Source: Saprospira grandis DSM 2844
Lineage (GTDB): Bacteria; Bacteroidota; Bacteroidia; Chitinophagales; Saprospiraceae
DNA length: 64,000 nucleotides
Direction of reading: 5' to 3'
NCBI RefSeq assembly: GCF_000275825.1
Contig: NZ_JH719942.1
Coordinates: forward strand, 689,600-753,599
Shown here: in pieces, positions 1-8,007 of the stretch
How the letters are laid out: each line of letters begins with the position of its first letter
Position numbering within the stretch: position 1 is the stretch's first letter
Notes under the pieces: model-generated
Seen by the model: only the letters and a program-made list of their open reading frames with translations
Told to the model about the DNA's origin: nothing
The model's database searches: none
Made by a program: the position numbers and the translations under genes

Positions 1-647
1 CACTCATTAGTCTAGCCCAACAAGAAGACTGCAGCCGCAAAAAACTCCTAGAATATATTCACCTGCATTGCCCCTACCCCGATACCGCCCTGCAAGAAGA
101 AGTGGAGGGCCTAGTGGTCGCCGCTTTTGAAGTCGATGAAGAGGGCCAAATCGCTAAAGTCAAAATCCTAAAAGGAGTAAATAAGGCTATTAATGAGGCC
201 GTTATGCAAACCCTCAGGGGCATCAAGGGCTTTCAGCCCGCCCTAAAAGATGGCCAGCCAAGCAAAAGCTGGATTGAGCTGCCTATCCGCTTCCAACTCA
301 ATAAATTACTGCATCTGGCCCAAGAAAATAAGTACCAATTGCTCTGGTCGGGCCCTAGCCAAAACAACCAACTCAAGAAAAGGGAACTACAAGCCCTCTT
401 CCAAAATGAATCTCTTTTTGTCCGCAACATCCAAGGCCAAAACTTTAAGATTCAAGAACTAGAACTCAGCTACTGGCGCAAAAAAAAGCTACGAACCATC
501 TACCTCAAAGCCCCCAAAGATTTCTGGACCGAAGAGGTCCAATCCCTCCTCAAAGATGTTCGCCGAAAAGGAAAGCTTTTTCTCCGAGCGCATATCCAAG
601 ATCGCTACGAAATAATTGTTGTACACAGAGATCTAGAACTGATTTAA
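1..647 (+). CDS. TonB C-terminal domain protein (5' end outside window)
   Basis: The frame is open from base 3 to the window edge, so the start lies upstream; a GTG at 102 is in frame but would cut into the domain. The segment CPYPDTALQEEVEGLVVAAF followed by a D-E-x-G turn and a closing LPIRFQL is the usual pattern of a TonB C-terminal domain, which in Bacteroidota proteins often binds outer-membrane receptors or peptidoglycan-linked partners. About 115 further residues follow, predicted beta-rich with a GPSQNNQLKKREL start and a KGKLFLRAHI end, faintly like the C-terminal domain of GldM; that resemblance is only an impression. The residues before the domain (LISLAQQEDC) could be the end of a signal peptide. 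Domain call fairly sure, role unknown. Confidence 0.75.
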   Translation, partial: LISLAQQEDCSRKKLLEYIHLHCPYPDTALQEEVEGLVVAAFEVDEEGQIAKVKILKGVNKAINEAVMQTLRGIKGFQPALKDGQPSKSWIELPIRFQLNKLLHLAQENKYQLLWSGPSQNNQLKKRELQALFQNESLFVRNIQGQNFKIQELELSYWRKKKLRTIYLKAPKDFWTEEVQSLLKDVRRKGKLFLRAHIQDRYEIIVVHRDLELI

Positions 648-653
648 GGGTTT

Positions 654-882
654 GGGGCTGCCCCTTCCGCCGGCTGAAAAGCCAGCGCAAAGCGGTATCG
701 CTTTGCGAAGCGATACAAAATGAGGGTTAGAACCCTCATGAATTATCGGGCGGGTCGGGCTGTGTCAGGGCTCGCAAGTCTGCTCGGCCCTGCAGTTTTT
801 TCGCTACGCTCAAAAAACTTTGGTCTGGCCTTCGGCCCCCCTTTTCCATCCCTCAGCCTGCGGCCCTTCGGGCCTGCTAGAC
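654..882 (+). repeat. Dispersed structured element E1 (subfamily A, enlarged)
   Basis: Head GGGGCTGCCCC begins 7 bases after the stop of the preceding gene. The core GCTCGCAAGTCTGCTCGG, the GGTCTGGCC block and the tail CCATCCCTCAGCC are present. Unlike other copies, the first stem contains extra hairpins: GGCT/AGCC, a 9-bp stem with arm GTATCGCTT at 699-720, and a 9-bp stem with arm ATGAGGGTT at 720-739. The second stem has arms AGTTTTTT and AAAAAACT. No credible gene is carried. Confidence 0.85.
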
Positions 883-917
883 GCAAAAAGGGCCAAACAA
901 GGCTCTGCTCCAGCCTA

Positions 918-953
918 AAAGAGGGCAGAAAACCATGGTTTTCTGCCCTCTTT
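918..953. terminator. Bidirectional terminator, perfect 36-bp palindrome
   Basis: A perfect inverted repeat centred on CCATGG, arms AAAGAGGGCAGAAAACC, lies between convergent genes ending at 647 (+) and 962 (-). T-runs on both sides fit intrinsic termination in either direction. Confidence 0.8.
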
Positions 954-961
954 CTTTGGCC

Positions 962-1849
962 CTAGGCCTGCGGTGGCTTGTGCTTCCAGCGCTTATGCGA
1001 CCAAAGCCAATAGGCGGGGTCCTTTCGGATTTGAGCCTCTACTTTGGCCATGTAAATCTGGCTGATTTCTTCGGCAGTATGCGCCTGTGGGTCCTTAATG
1101 AGTTCTTCAAAATGGACCTCATACACCCCTCTTTTTACTTTTTGTACATCAAAATAATAAATGGGAATATTATAGCCTTGGGCATAGCGGGCCGGGCCAT
1201 GAATTGTGGCCGTCTGCTGACCAAAAAACTCCACCCAATGCGCCTTTTTCACACTGCTCGGGTTTTGGTCGGCAATGAGGACCAAAAGCGGAGACTGTAG
1301 GCGATGCGCCTCAAATTGCTTGGCCGTTTCATAGGTAGGAACAATCACATTACCCGACAAACTGCGGCCCTTAAACATCTCGGCCTCTATCAATTTATTG
1401 GCCATGGGTTTATAAATGACCATACTGAGCATAGGCGTCTGAAAGCCAAGACCAGCTCCGCCCCACTCCCAGTTATTGTAATGCGCCCCGGCCAAAACAG
1501 CCGCCCCTTGTTTTTGGGCAATGGGGTCAAAAATATCGCCATTGACCACCTTCCAGCGCTTTTCAGCCACTTCTTCACTCATGCTCAGGCCCTTGAGGCT
1601 CTCTAAAAAGATATCGCAAAGATGGCTATAAAACTGCCGTTCTATTTGGGTCCTTTCTGCTTCCGTTTTTTCTGGAAAACAACGCAGTAAATTATCGCGG
1701 ACCACCTGTTTGCGGTAGCCCAACAACTTATAAAGGACCAAATAAAGAAAATTAGAGTAGGCATATAAGAGCCAAAAAGGCGTTAGCCGAAAGCTAAACC
1801 GTACTGTTTTAAAGGCCCAAAGCCCCAAGTGATCTGAAAATTTTGCCAT
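962..1849 (-). CDS. Lysophospholipid/lipid A acyltransferase (LpxL/HtrB family)
   Basis: A 295-residue protein of the LpxL/HtrB family, which transfers an acyl chain to lipid A precursors at the inner face of the cytoplasmic membrane. The catalytic H(x4)D/E motif is seen as AHYNNWEWGG, and the C-terminal signature AYWLWSHKRWKHKP is typical. An N-terminal hydrophobic stretch (FWLLYAYSNFLYLVLYKLL) is the membrane anchor. Length is normal for the family. It is preceded on the same strand by dacB with element E2 between, so an envelope-related grouping is plausible, but co-transcription is not shown. Substrate could also be an ornithine or other amino lipid. Confidence 0.88.
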   Translation of the reverse strand: MAKFSDHLGLWAFKTVRFSFRLTPFWLLYAYSNFLYLVLYKLLGYRKQVVRDNLLRCFPEKTEAERTQIERQFYSHLCDIFLESLKGLSMSEEVAEKRWKVVNGDIFDPIAQKQGAAVLAGAHYNNWEWGGAGLGFQTPMLSMVIYKPMANKLIEAEMFKGRSLSGNVIVPTYETAKQFEAHRLQSPLLVLIADQNPSSVKKAHWVEFFGQQTATIHGPARYAQGYNIPIYYFDVQKVKRGVYEVHFEELIKDPQAHTAEEISQIYMAKVEAQIRKDPAYWLWSHKRWKHKPPQA

Positions 1850-1872
1850 AAGTTCTAAGTTGTAAAATGCGG

Positions 1873-2008
1873 CCAGGCCCTATTGGCCTAGCGCTGTGGA
1901 GGGGTGGCCCGCAGGGCCAGACCAAAGGCGAAACGAAGTGAAGCCTGCAGGGCCGAGCAGAGCTGCGAGCCCCGCAACATAGCGCCGCAGCGAAGCTGCG
2001 GAGGCCCC
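1873..2008 (-). repeat. Dispersed structured element E2 (subfamily B)
   Basis: Reading on the minus strand, the head GGGGCCTCC starts 6 bases after the dacB stop codon. First stem is CCGCAGC/TTC/GCTGCGG; core GCTCGCAGCTCTGCTCGG; GGTCTGGCCC block with GGGCC partner; tail CACAGCGCTAGGCC. Confidence 0.85.
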
Positions 2009-2013
2009 AAATC

Positions 2014-3474
2014 CTATTGATTATACTCGGCCATGGCCAGCAAGACTTTCTCTAGCTTTTTGCGGATGGTCCAGGATGCACAATTATAATTATTGACGAT
2101 AATAGAAAACGCAATTCTGCGGCCCGAGCGGCTTTTGACATAGCCCGTATAAGAGCGAACTCGGTTCATGGAGCCGCCTTTGCCGTGCAGATTTTCCTCT
2201 AGGGCCGTTTTGCGGCCAAGGTACTTAAAAGTTCCTGTTTTACCCGCCACCGCCAATAGATTATAAAAATTGGGAAAGCTTTTTTGATCGATATAGACTT
2301 TGCGCATAATTTGGGCCATGGTTTTGGCGGGTACACCGTTGCGGGCAGAGAGTCCAGAGCCATCTTGCATAAAAAAGCCCTTAGTTGAAACGCCCCGCTT
2401 TTGCCAGAAGTCCATCAGGACACCAATGCCGGCCTCGGTAGAGGCCTCTTGCTTAAACTTTTTGCCCAAGGTTTTGAGGAAAGACTCGCAGTAGAGGTTT
2501 CGGCTAGCCTCATTCACATGCTGAATAATTTGGGCCAAAGGAGGCGAGTAATGCGTATGAAAACGGCGGCGTTTTTCGGCCATTTTGTAGTTTCGGTGCG
2601 TTACGGGTTGGCGCAAACAGCGAACCCCCTGCGCATTGAGCGAGCGCCAAAGCCAATGCGCCGCAAACAACTCTGGATTAGGCGCGGCCCCTTTTACCCT
2701 AAACTTCTTGCTGCCCTGAGGCAGACTTCCACGGATCCAAGCCTGGGGGTGATAAGGGGCCGTATAAATATAGGATTGGTCGCCAGAGCGGGGCTTGCCC
2801 GTTTCCAGCTCATTGATCACCTCTAGGCCGGGCACCTCAGGCTCGCAGCCCAAAAACTTGGGGCCCCGGCTTTGGCTGGCGCTCAGTTGAAAGCGCATAT
2901 AGAAAAGATTATCGTGCAAATTGAGGCCAGACACCCCTGCTCCATAATGGTTGCCCATATCCATCCATTGCCAAGTAGGGACCATAATCGAATTGTCGTA
3001 ATGGCTACCATCGCCAATAATGAGGCCTGTGATCTTTTGGATACCCGCCTTGCGGACCGCCTCACAAAACTCATTGGCCAAATCGTCTAGGCTAGGAATA
3101 TCCTCCATATAAGGAGAGCCCAAACAGGGGTCGCCCGTTCCTTTGAAGTACAAATTGCCATGCAAAACCCCATCCTTGATGTAGCCATCATACTCCAAAT
3201 AAGTAGCAAAACGATGATTTGCCCCCAAAAGGGCTAGGGTCGTGCTAGTGGTAATGGCCTTCAGGGTAGAAGCCGTGATCAGGGATTGTTCTGGATTTCG
3301 GCTGGCGATCAGTTCGTTTTTATCGATATCAATAGCGGCAAAACCGATAGAGGCGTAGCGGAGCTCTGGCGCCTGCTCAAACTCCTTAAGCGCCATTTCT
3401 AGGCGGTTTTGGCCCAAAATAAAGCTGGGCGAAAGCAGTAAAAAACAAAAGAAAAAGCTAAATTTGTTAGACAT
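2014..3474 (-). CDS. dacB: D-alanyl-D-alanine carboxypeptidase/endopeptidase (PBP4, peptidase S13)
   Basis: A 486-residue PBP4-type enzyme that trims or cleaves peptidoglycan peptides in the periplasm. The N-terminus is a signal peptide ending near residue 21 (FILGQ). The three penicillin-binding motifs are visible: SxxK as S69-T-L-K72, SxN as S324-R-N326, and KTG at 412-414 (AVAGKTGTFKY). The long insert between SxxK and SxN is the usual family feature. The gene is divergent from trxA with about 140 bases between the two starts. Function is secure at family level; whether carboxypeptidase or endopeptidase activity dominates cannot be told. Confidence 0.93.
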   Translation of the reverse strand: MSNKFSFFFCFLLLSPSFILGQNRLEMALKEFEQAPELRYASIGFAAIDIDKNELIASRNPEQSLITASTLKAITTSTTLALLGANHRFATYLEYDGYIKDGVLHGNLYFKGTGDPCLGSPYMEDIPSLDDLANEFCEAVRKAGIQKITGLIIGDGSHYDNSIMVPTWQWMDMGNHYGAGVSGLNLHDNLFYMRFQLSASQSRGPKFLGCEPEVPGLEVINELETGKPRSGDQSYIYTAPYHPQAWIRGSLPQGSKKFRVKGAAPNPELFAAHWLWRSLNAQGVRCLRQPVTHRNYKMAEKRRRFHTHYSPPLAQIIQHVNEASRNLYCESFLKTLGKKFKQEASTEAGIGVLMDFWQKRGVSTKGFFMQDGSGLSARNGVPAKTMAQIMRKVYIDQKSFPNFYNLLAVAGKTGTFKYLGRKTALEENLHGKGGSMNRVRSYTGYVKSRSGRRIAFSIIVNNYNCASWTIRKKLEKVLLAMAEYNQ

Positions 3475-3539
3475 AATAGCGGGAATCTGTTAAATATATT
3501 TTAGGCGGTTTTCAGTTCTCAAACTTTATCGCTAATTTC

Positions 3540-3582
3540 GTTGTTACGACAACAAAATAATCAAAAGCCCTCGAGAAGGGCT
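3540..3582 (+). promoter_or_regulatory. Leader hairpins upstream of trxA
   Basis: Two short inverted repeats precede trxA: GTTGT-TACG-ACAAC at 3540-3553 (a possible UNCG-type loop in RNA) and AGCCCT-CGAGA-AGGGCT at 3566-3582. The first 13 bases recur upstream of the NhaC gene at 44829-44841. They could be an operator or part of the 5' leader; no function is shown. Confidence 0.35.
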
Positions 3583-3616
3583 CATATTTACAATATTTAA
3601 AACCAAAGATTGAATC

Positions 3617-3937
3617 ATGGCCAAGGAAATCACAAATAGCAACTTCGATAGCCTAATACTTGAATCTGGACAAGTAGCACTTATTGACTTTTGGGCACAA
3701 TGGTGTGGTCCTTGCCGCGCAATTGCTCCTATCATTGAAGACCTCTCTCAAGAGTTTGAAGGTAAAGCAATTGTAGGTAAAGTAGATATTGACCGCAACC
3801 AAGAGATTGCTATGAAGTATAATATCCGCTCTATTCCCACTATTCTTGTCATTAAGGATGGTGAGGTTGTAGACCGCCAAGTAGGGATGACTACAAAGGC
3901 TAAATTGAAGTCTAAATTGGAGCAGTACATCGTCTAA
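3617..3937 (+). CDS. trxA: Thioredoxin
   Basis: A 106-residue single-domain thioredoxin, the cytoplasmic dithiol reductant. The active site is W29-C30-G31-P32-C33 within DFWAQWCGPC, Asp24 is the buried acid, and the cis-proline is in SIPTILV. Length matches E. coli TrxA and there is no signal peptide. It stands alone, divergent from dacB, and is closed by a strong bidirectional terminator at 3961-3994. Codon use is richer in A/T than neighbouring genes, consistent with high expression. Confidence 0.97.
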   Translation: MAKEITNSNFDSLILESGQVALIDFWAQWCGPCRAIAPIIEDLSQEFEGKAIVGKVDIDRNQEIAMKYNIRSIPTILVIKDGEVVDRQVGMTTKAKLKSKLEQYIV

Positions 3938-3960
3938 TTGATACTGCCCTATTTTAAGAA

Positions 3961-3994
3961 AAGGAGCTTGACTTAAGGTCAAGCTCCTTTTTTG
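3961..3994. terminator. Bidirectional terminator after trxA
   Basis: Arms AAGGAGCTTGAC and GTCAAGCTCCTT with loop TTAAG, followed by a T-run on the plus strand and an A-run before it, between convergent trxA and the AAA+ ATPase gene. Confidence 0.85.
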
Positions 3995-3996
3995 TT

Positions 3997-5115
3997 TTAC
4001 ATCTTCTGCAAAAGCAATTTGCCAATCTCGGGGTCGGTCATAATTACTTTAAGGTGCTTATTGGGCGAGGCCACTAAATCTTGGGCCATCGCCAAGCGGA
4101 TGTCATTGGGCAGGAAGTCTATTTTGATAAAGGACTTTATATTTTGTAGCTGCTCTTTGTTGGGCTTGACGCTATTGATATTGAGAAAATTGACCAGTCG
4201 CGTACAAATGGTGGCCAAAATATCTACCCGCAAGCTGCCCTTAGCAACCACCGACTTAATAGGCGAAAGCACTTCTTTCTTAAAGTCTTTGGCGTTAAGG
4301 ATATCTTCTGGGCTAATCAATTTGGCCAAGTTGTTATTGACAAAAGAGAGAAAGGCTGCCACCGTATTGCTATCCAAGGCCGAATCGGCTAGTAGCTGAA
4401 CAAGGCCCAACTCTGCGGAAAGATCGGGAATATCACTAATTGACTCAAAGAATTGCACCAAGGAACGGGGGGTGGTCCGTTCTCCCGTGAGCAACTCTGG
4501 ATAGGTCAATACAAAGTTGATTCCCCTAGGGTCCAAACCATATTCCTCGGCCCATTTGGCCCATTCTTTCACATCAAATTCCATAGTAATGTGCATCATG
4601 CGGGTGAGCATGGCATCATCCATGGGCGTAACCGAATAATCGCCCCCATCGGGGTTGGCCGTTAGCACAATCTGCCAACCTTTGGGCAACTTCCAGCTCA
4701 CTAGTTCATAGTTTTGCAGCAGCTGCATAATTCCTCTAAGTATGCGGTCATCGGCTCGGTTGACATCATCAATTAAGAGAATACCTGGCCCTTCTTCTTG
4801 GGGCACCCAATTGGGTGGAGAGAAACGAGTTTGGCCCTCCTCATCAATTCGGGGCATACCCAGCAAATCACCCATTTCCTCAAATTGAGCTGGTGCTATA
4901 TAAGCCAACTGATAGCCCTTTTCTCGAGCCATGCTTTCTACCAACTGCGTTTTGCCAATTCCATGCTTTCCCCAAATGCAAATGGGTGTTTTAGGGCGGT
5001 TTTGCGCCTCCATCCGCGCATTAGTTTTTAGAATATGCTCCACAAAGCTGCGAAGTTCTGAGGCATTGGTTTTGGTACCGTAATAAAGGTAGTGATGTTG
5101 TTCTGCTATAGACAT
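3997..5115 (-). CDS. AAA+ ATPase, MoxR/AAA_5-like
   Basis: A 372-residue AAA+ protein. Walker A is G49-KHGIGK-T56 and Walker B is GILLIDDVNR with D116/D117; the segment VLTANPDGGDYSVTPMDDAM includes the sensor 1 asparagine and an arginine-finger region follows (MLTRMM). This layout fits the MoxR/AAA_5 group of remodelling ATPases, many of which act with a VWA-domain partner; none is found next to it. The C-terminal 150 residues are helical and not recognised. It is the third gene of a tight minus-strand cluster (17-base gap from the LRR gene, which follows a membrane coiled-coil gene after 3 bases), suggesting a joint function. Confidence 0.8.
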   Translation of the reverse strand: MSIAEQHHYLYYGTKTNASELRSFVEHILKTNARMEAQNRPKTPICIWGKHGIGKTQLVESMAREKGYQLAYIAPAQFEEMGDLLGMPRIDEEGQTRFSPPNWVPQEEGPGILLIDDVNRADDRILRGIMQLLQNYELVSWKLPKGWQIVLTANPDGGDYSVTPMDDAMLTRMMHITMEFDVKEWAKWAEEYGLDPRGINFVLTYPELLTGERTTPRSLVQFFESISDIPDLSAELGLVQLLADSALDSNTVAAFLSFVNNNLAKLISPEDILNAKDFKKEVLSPIKSVVAKGSLRVDILATICTRLVNFLNINSVKPNKEQLQNIKSFIKIDFLPNDIRLAMAQDLVASPNKHLKVIMTDPEIGKLLLQKM

Positions 5116-5132
5116 AAGTGGGAAAATTCTTC

Positions 5133-5897
5133 CTAAAAATAAATATTTACATCGCTTAGCTGGCGACTAAGGTTGCGCTTTTGGCTGGCCGATAATTGGT
5201 TGCGCTCTAGATGCAGCATTTGCAAACTACTCATTTGTGGCAGATTATAAGGCAGGCGCTCAATTTGATTGTCGCCTAGGTCCAAAATCCGAAGTTTGGG
5301 CAGGGCACAAAGCTCTTCGGGCAGGCGCTTTAGCTGATTGCCCCGAACAATCAGTTTCTCTAGATTTTGTAGCTGGGCCAAAGCCCTAGGCAATTCGGTT
5401 AGCTGATTGTCCATCAAAACCAAGGCTTGGAGTTGCTCCAACTGGGCCAAGACATTGGGCAGCTGGCTCAGACTACAGCTATTTAGCGAAAGCGAACGCA
5501 AAAGAGAGAGCTCGCCCAAACTTTCAGGCAGCTCCCCCAAAGGATTATAATGGATCTGTAGCCGCTCCAAAGCCCGAAGTTCCGCCAAATTATCAGGCAA
5601 TTTAGGCAGGTAGTTGTGGCTCAGACTCAGGCTACGCAAATTGGCAAAGTAGCCCAAGGGCTGCGGCAGCTCGGCCAAGGGCTCATAATGCAAACTCCAG
5701 TCGGTTAAGGCCCCCAAAAGCGCTTCCTGAGCAGTTTCTACCGCCCAATACAAACCCGCTGGCTGCCGAACAATCAGTTCTGCCAGAGCCGAATCAGCTG
5801 GCAGGGGAGCAAAGGACTGCGCCAAGATAAACCCCAGCTCCCAGCCCTCTTCCGCTGCCAATAAACGCTTTAAATTTGCTAGTTCTGCCGCTTGCAT
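5133..5897 (-). CDS. Leucine-rich repeat protein
   Basis: A 254-residue protein with no signal peptide. After about 75 unique residues there are about seven LRRs of 23 residues following the bacterial pattern LxxLxLxxNxLxxLPxxLxxL, for example LRSLSLSHNYLPKLPDNLAE. The repeats form a solenoid used for protein binding. A short non-repeat tail (SRQLSDVNIYF) closes it. It starts 3 bases after the stop of the upstream coiled-coil gene and ends 17 bases before the AAA+ gene, so these are likely one transcript. It resembles the LRR protein at 43510-44628 in repeat type but is shorter. Binding partner unknown. Confidence 0.85.
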   Translation of the reverse strand: MQAAELANLKRLLAAEEGWELGFILAQSFAPLPADSALAELIVRQPAGLYWAVETAQEALLGALTDWSLHYEPLAELPQPLGYFANLRSLSLSHNYLPKLPDNLAELRALERLQIHYNPLGELPESLGELSLLRSLSLNSCSLSQLPNVLAQLEQLQALVLMDNQLTELPRALAQLQNLEKLIVRGNQLKRLPEELCALPKLRILDLGDNQIERLPYNLPQMSSLQMLHLERNQLSASQKRNLSRQLSDVNIYF

Positions 5898-5900
5898 AGA

Positions 5901-6332
5901 CTATTTTTTCTTTTCCATTTCTTCAGACACCTTGACCACCTCTTCCGCCAATTTACGAAGGTCTTTTTGAGCCGCCGCATTGGGATCCTCCGCAGAACGA
6001 GCCGATTTTGCATTCTGTCCTGCTGCAAGCATTTCTTTAATGCGCTGACGCTCAGCCTCCAAATCTTTCAGTTTCTGAGCATAGTCTTGGTCCTCATCAG
6101 CCTCTTTGAGGTTATCAATGGCCTTGTCCAATTTGTCTAAAACCTCATCATAGGTGCCCGCTTCAACCTTGTCCTTCTCATGATTAAAGACCTCCACTAC
6201 AGTCTGCCCAAAGTCTTTAGCAGAACCCAATAACTTATTGCGAACCGCCTTGTCTTCTGGCGTTCCCAATACAGACACATAGATAATCCAACCAATTAAG
6301 GCTACTACTACCAAAGAAATTAGCTTTTTCAT
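5901..6332 (-). CDS. Small membrane-anchored coiled-coil protein, unknown function
   Basis: A 143-residue protein. Residues 3-23 form one hydrophobic segment (LISLVVVALIGWIIYVSVLG) that is either an anchor or an uncleaved signal. The rest is highly charged and helical, with heptad-like regions (DKLDKAIDNLKEADEDQDYAQ and a Lys/Glu-rich end EEVVKVSEEMEKKK), so a coiled coil outside the membrane is likely. No family recognised. First gene of the cluster with the LRR and AAA+ genes. Confidence 0.7.
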   Translation of the reverse strand: MKKLISLVVVALIGWIIYVSVLGTPEDKAVRNKLLGSAKDFGQTVVEVFNHEKDKVEAGTYDEVLDKLDKAIDNLKEADEDQDYAQKLKDLEAERQRIKEMLAAGQNAKSARSAEDPNAAAQKDLRKLAEEVVKVSEEMEKKK

Positions 6333-6368
6333 ACGCTTGTTTTTAGTTTTTGAATAAGAATATTTTTT

Positions 6369-6891
6369 GGGGCCTCCGCCTCCCTTCGGTCGTCGGCGGT
6401 TACTCCCTTCGGTCGTCGAACTGCAAACTAAAGTTCTTGTTGTCGTTTCCCAGCTCGCTGCTATTTTGGGGCCTCCGCCTCCCTTCGGTCGTCGGCGGTT
6501 ACTCCCTTCGGTCGTCGAACTGCGAACTAAAGTTCTTGTTGTCGTTTCCCAGCTCGCTGCTATTTTGGGGCCTCCGCCTCCCTTCGGTCGTCGGCGGTTA
6601 CTCCCTTCGGTCGTCGAACTGCGAACTAAAGTTCTTGTTGTCGTTTCCCAGCTCGCTGCTATTTTGGGGCCTCCGCCTCCCTTCGGTCGTCGGCGGTTAC
6701 TCCCTTCGGTCGTCGAACTGCGAACTAAAGTTCTTGTTGTCGTTTCCCAGCTCGCTGCTATTTTGGGGCCTCCGCCTCCCTTCGGTCGTCGGCGGTTACT
6801 CCCTTCGGTCGTCGAACTGCGAACTAAAGTTCTTGTTGTCGTTTCCCAGCTCGCTGCTATTTTGGGGCCTCCGCCTCCCTTCGGTCGTCGG
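6369..6891 (+). repeat. Tandem array of 99-bp units derived from element head
   Basis: Five full units and one partial unit of exactly 99 bp, each starting GGGGCCTCCGCCTCCCTTCG, at 6369, 6468, 6567, 6666, 6765 and 6864. Units are nearly identical (the first differs at one base, CTGCAAACT for CTGCGAACT). The unit matches the head of dispersed element E5 (11738), so the array is an internal amplification of such an element; its last unit continues into complete copy E3. Because 99 is divisible by three, long open frames run through it, but nothing suggests they are genes. Confidence 0.92.
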
Positions 6892-6988
6892 CGCTACGTT
6901 TCGCAGCTCGCTGTTCGCTCGGCCCTGCGCAAAAAACAAGTTTTTGCTGGGTCTGCGGCTGCGCCGCACTGCTGCACATCGCTAGGCC
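6864..6988 (+). repeat. Dispersed structured element E3 (subfamily B)
   Basis: The last unit of the 99-bp array continues into a normal element: GGCGCTACGTTTCGCAGCTC, core GCTCGCTGTTCGCTCGG, second stem with arms GCAAAAA and TTTTTGC, GGTCTG block with stem TGCGGC/TGC/GCCGCA, tail CACATCGCTAGGCC. Confidence 0.85.
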
Positions 6989-7018
6989 ATTCAAGGACCC
7001 TACTTAGCGCCTGTTTAG

Positions 7019-7780
7019 CTATTCTACTTTTTTTTCTAATTTTGTTCTTTTATCTGCTTTAGGACTGCGACTATAGCGAAGCTGCTCCTCTTTGCTCAGA
7101 AAAGGAACCACCAAAGATAATTGGAGGCCGAATTGCCCGCCTTTTTGCGTCATTTCATTAAAGCCCACATTTTGATCAAAATTAAAATCCTGCTGCAAAG
7201 CCTGTAGATCGAAAGGACGATACGCCCGATAATATGGCCGAATCTTAAAGATATAAAATAAGCGGTCTCGTTGCTCTTTTTTTAGCAAAAAGCGAAAAGG
7301 AAAGGCCAATTCTGCATAAAGCTCGCCCCAAATATTATAGTTCTTTATCGGGACCAGATAATCGCCCCCAAAAGAATAGCGATAACGCATCTGCCCCATA
7401 TGCAAACTGGCCCCTATACTATGAAACTTTGACTTAAGAGGCCGAAAGCCCAGACTGGCATCCGCAGAGATAAGGCTATATTCCAACTCTACCCTTTCCT
7501 TGAGCAGTTGCGGATTGACACTGCTGATCTTCCGCCCAAAATAGCCAAATCCCAGGCTAACATTGGTTCGCTCGGCATAACGCCCCAGCCCAAACCGATA
7601 ACCATGCAAGGCTCGCAAATCGCCTAAGTTATGCCCCTCTCGTTCATTAAATTCTGTAATAATGGCAGAGAGCTCATCCGACTGAAAGCTGCTGTATTCA
7701 TAGCCCCCATAGGCATAGTATTGCCCCCAGCTGGCTCCCGCATAAAAAAGAAATAAGAGTAAGAAAGTAATCTGTTTCAT
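7019..7780 (-). CDS. Predicted outer-membrane beta-barrel protein
   Basis: A 253-residue protein with a clear signal peptide (MKQITFLLLFLFYAGASWGQ). The mature part alternates aromatic and polar residues in strand-like stretches, for example RTNVSLGFGYFGRK and FHSIGASLHMGQMRYRY, as in small outer-membrane barrels. The C-terminus is charged (KADKRTKLEKKVE), extending past what would be the last strand near LSLVVPFL. I recognise no specific family. It sits alone, with repeat array E3 just downstream and E4 upstream. Confidence 0.65.
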   Translation of the reverse strand: MKQITFLLLFLFYAGASWGQYYAYGGYEYSSFQSDELSAIITEFNEREGHNLGDLRALHGYRFGLGRYAERTNVSLGFGYFGRKISSVNPQLLKERVELEYSLISADASLGFRPLKSKFHSIGASLHMGQMRYRYSFGGDYLVPIKNYNIWGELYAELAFPFRFLLKKEQRDRLFYIFKIRPYYRAYRPFDLQALQQDFNFDQNVGFNEMTQKGGQFGLQLSLVVPFLSKEEQLRYSRSPKADKRTKLEKKVE

Positions 7781-7829
7781 GATACTATTTTAAGTAAATG
7801 TAATCTCTAGTTCTTGGCGCAGTCTTCTC

Positions 7830-8003
7830 TAGGGCAGGGCAAAGCCCTGCCCTGCTCGGGCTGGCGGAACCGCCAGCCCTTTCTCGGCTGAGGGATGGAA
7901 AGTGGGGCGGCGAAGCCGCAGACCAAGGCGCTTTGCGCCGAAGGGCCGAGCAGACCTGCGAGCCACGACACAGCCCGACCCGACCAAAGGGAGGGGCAGC
8001 CCC
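7830..8003 (-). repeat. Dispersed structured element E4 (subfamily A)
   Basis: Minus-strand head GGGGCTGCCCC starts 5 bases after the stop of the DMT transporter gene. Core GCTCGCAGGTCTGCTCGG, second stem GGCGC/AAA/GCGCC, third stem GCGGC/TTC/GCCGC, tail CCATCCCTCAGCC, then two extra hairpins with arms GGGCTGGCGG and AGGGCAGGGC. Confidence 0.87.
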
Positions 8004-8007
8004 AAAA

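Noticed and set aside
720-965. Small open frames inside dispersed elements (also 15233-15510, 28629-28876, 52549-52713)
   Set aside because: Stems vary in length by amounts not divisible by three (14-, 15- and 27-base hairpins), so no frame is conserved between copies; GC-rich hairpins simply lack stops.
6350-7062. Long open frames of about 210-230 residues through the 99-bp array
   Set aside because: The unit length is a multiple of three, so any stop-free frame stays open; two overlapping frames are equally open and match no protein style. They are the repeat translated.
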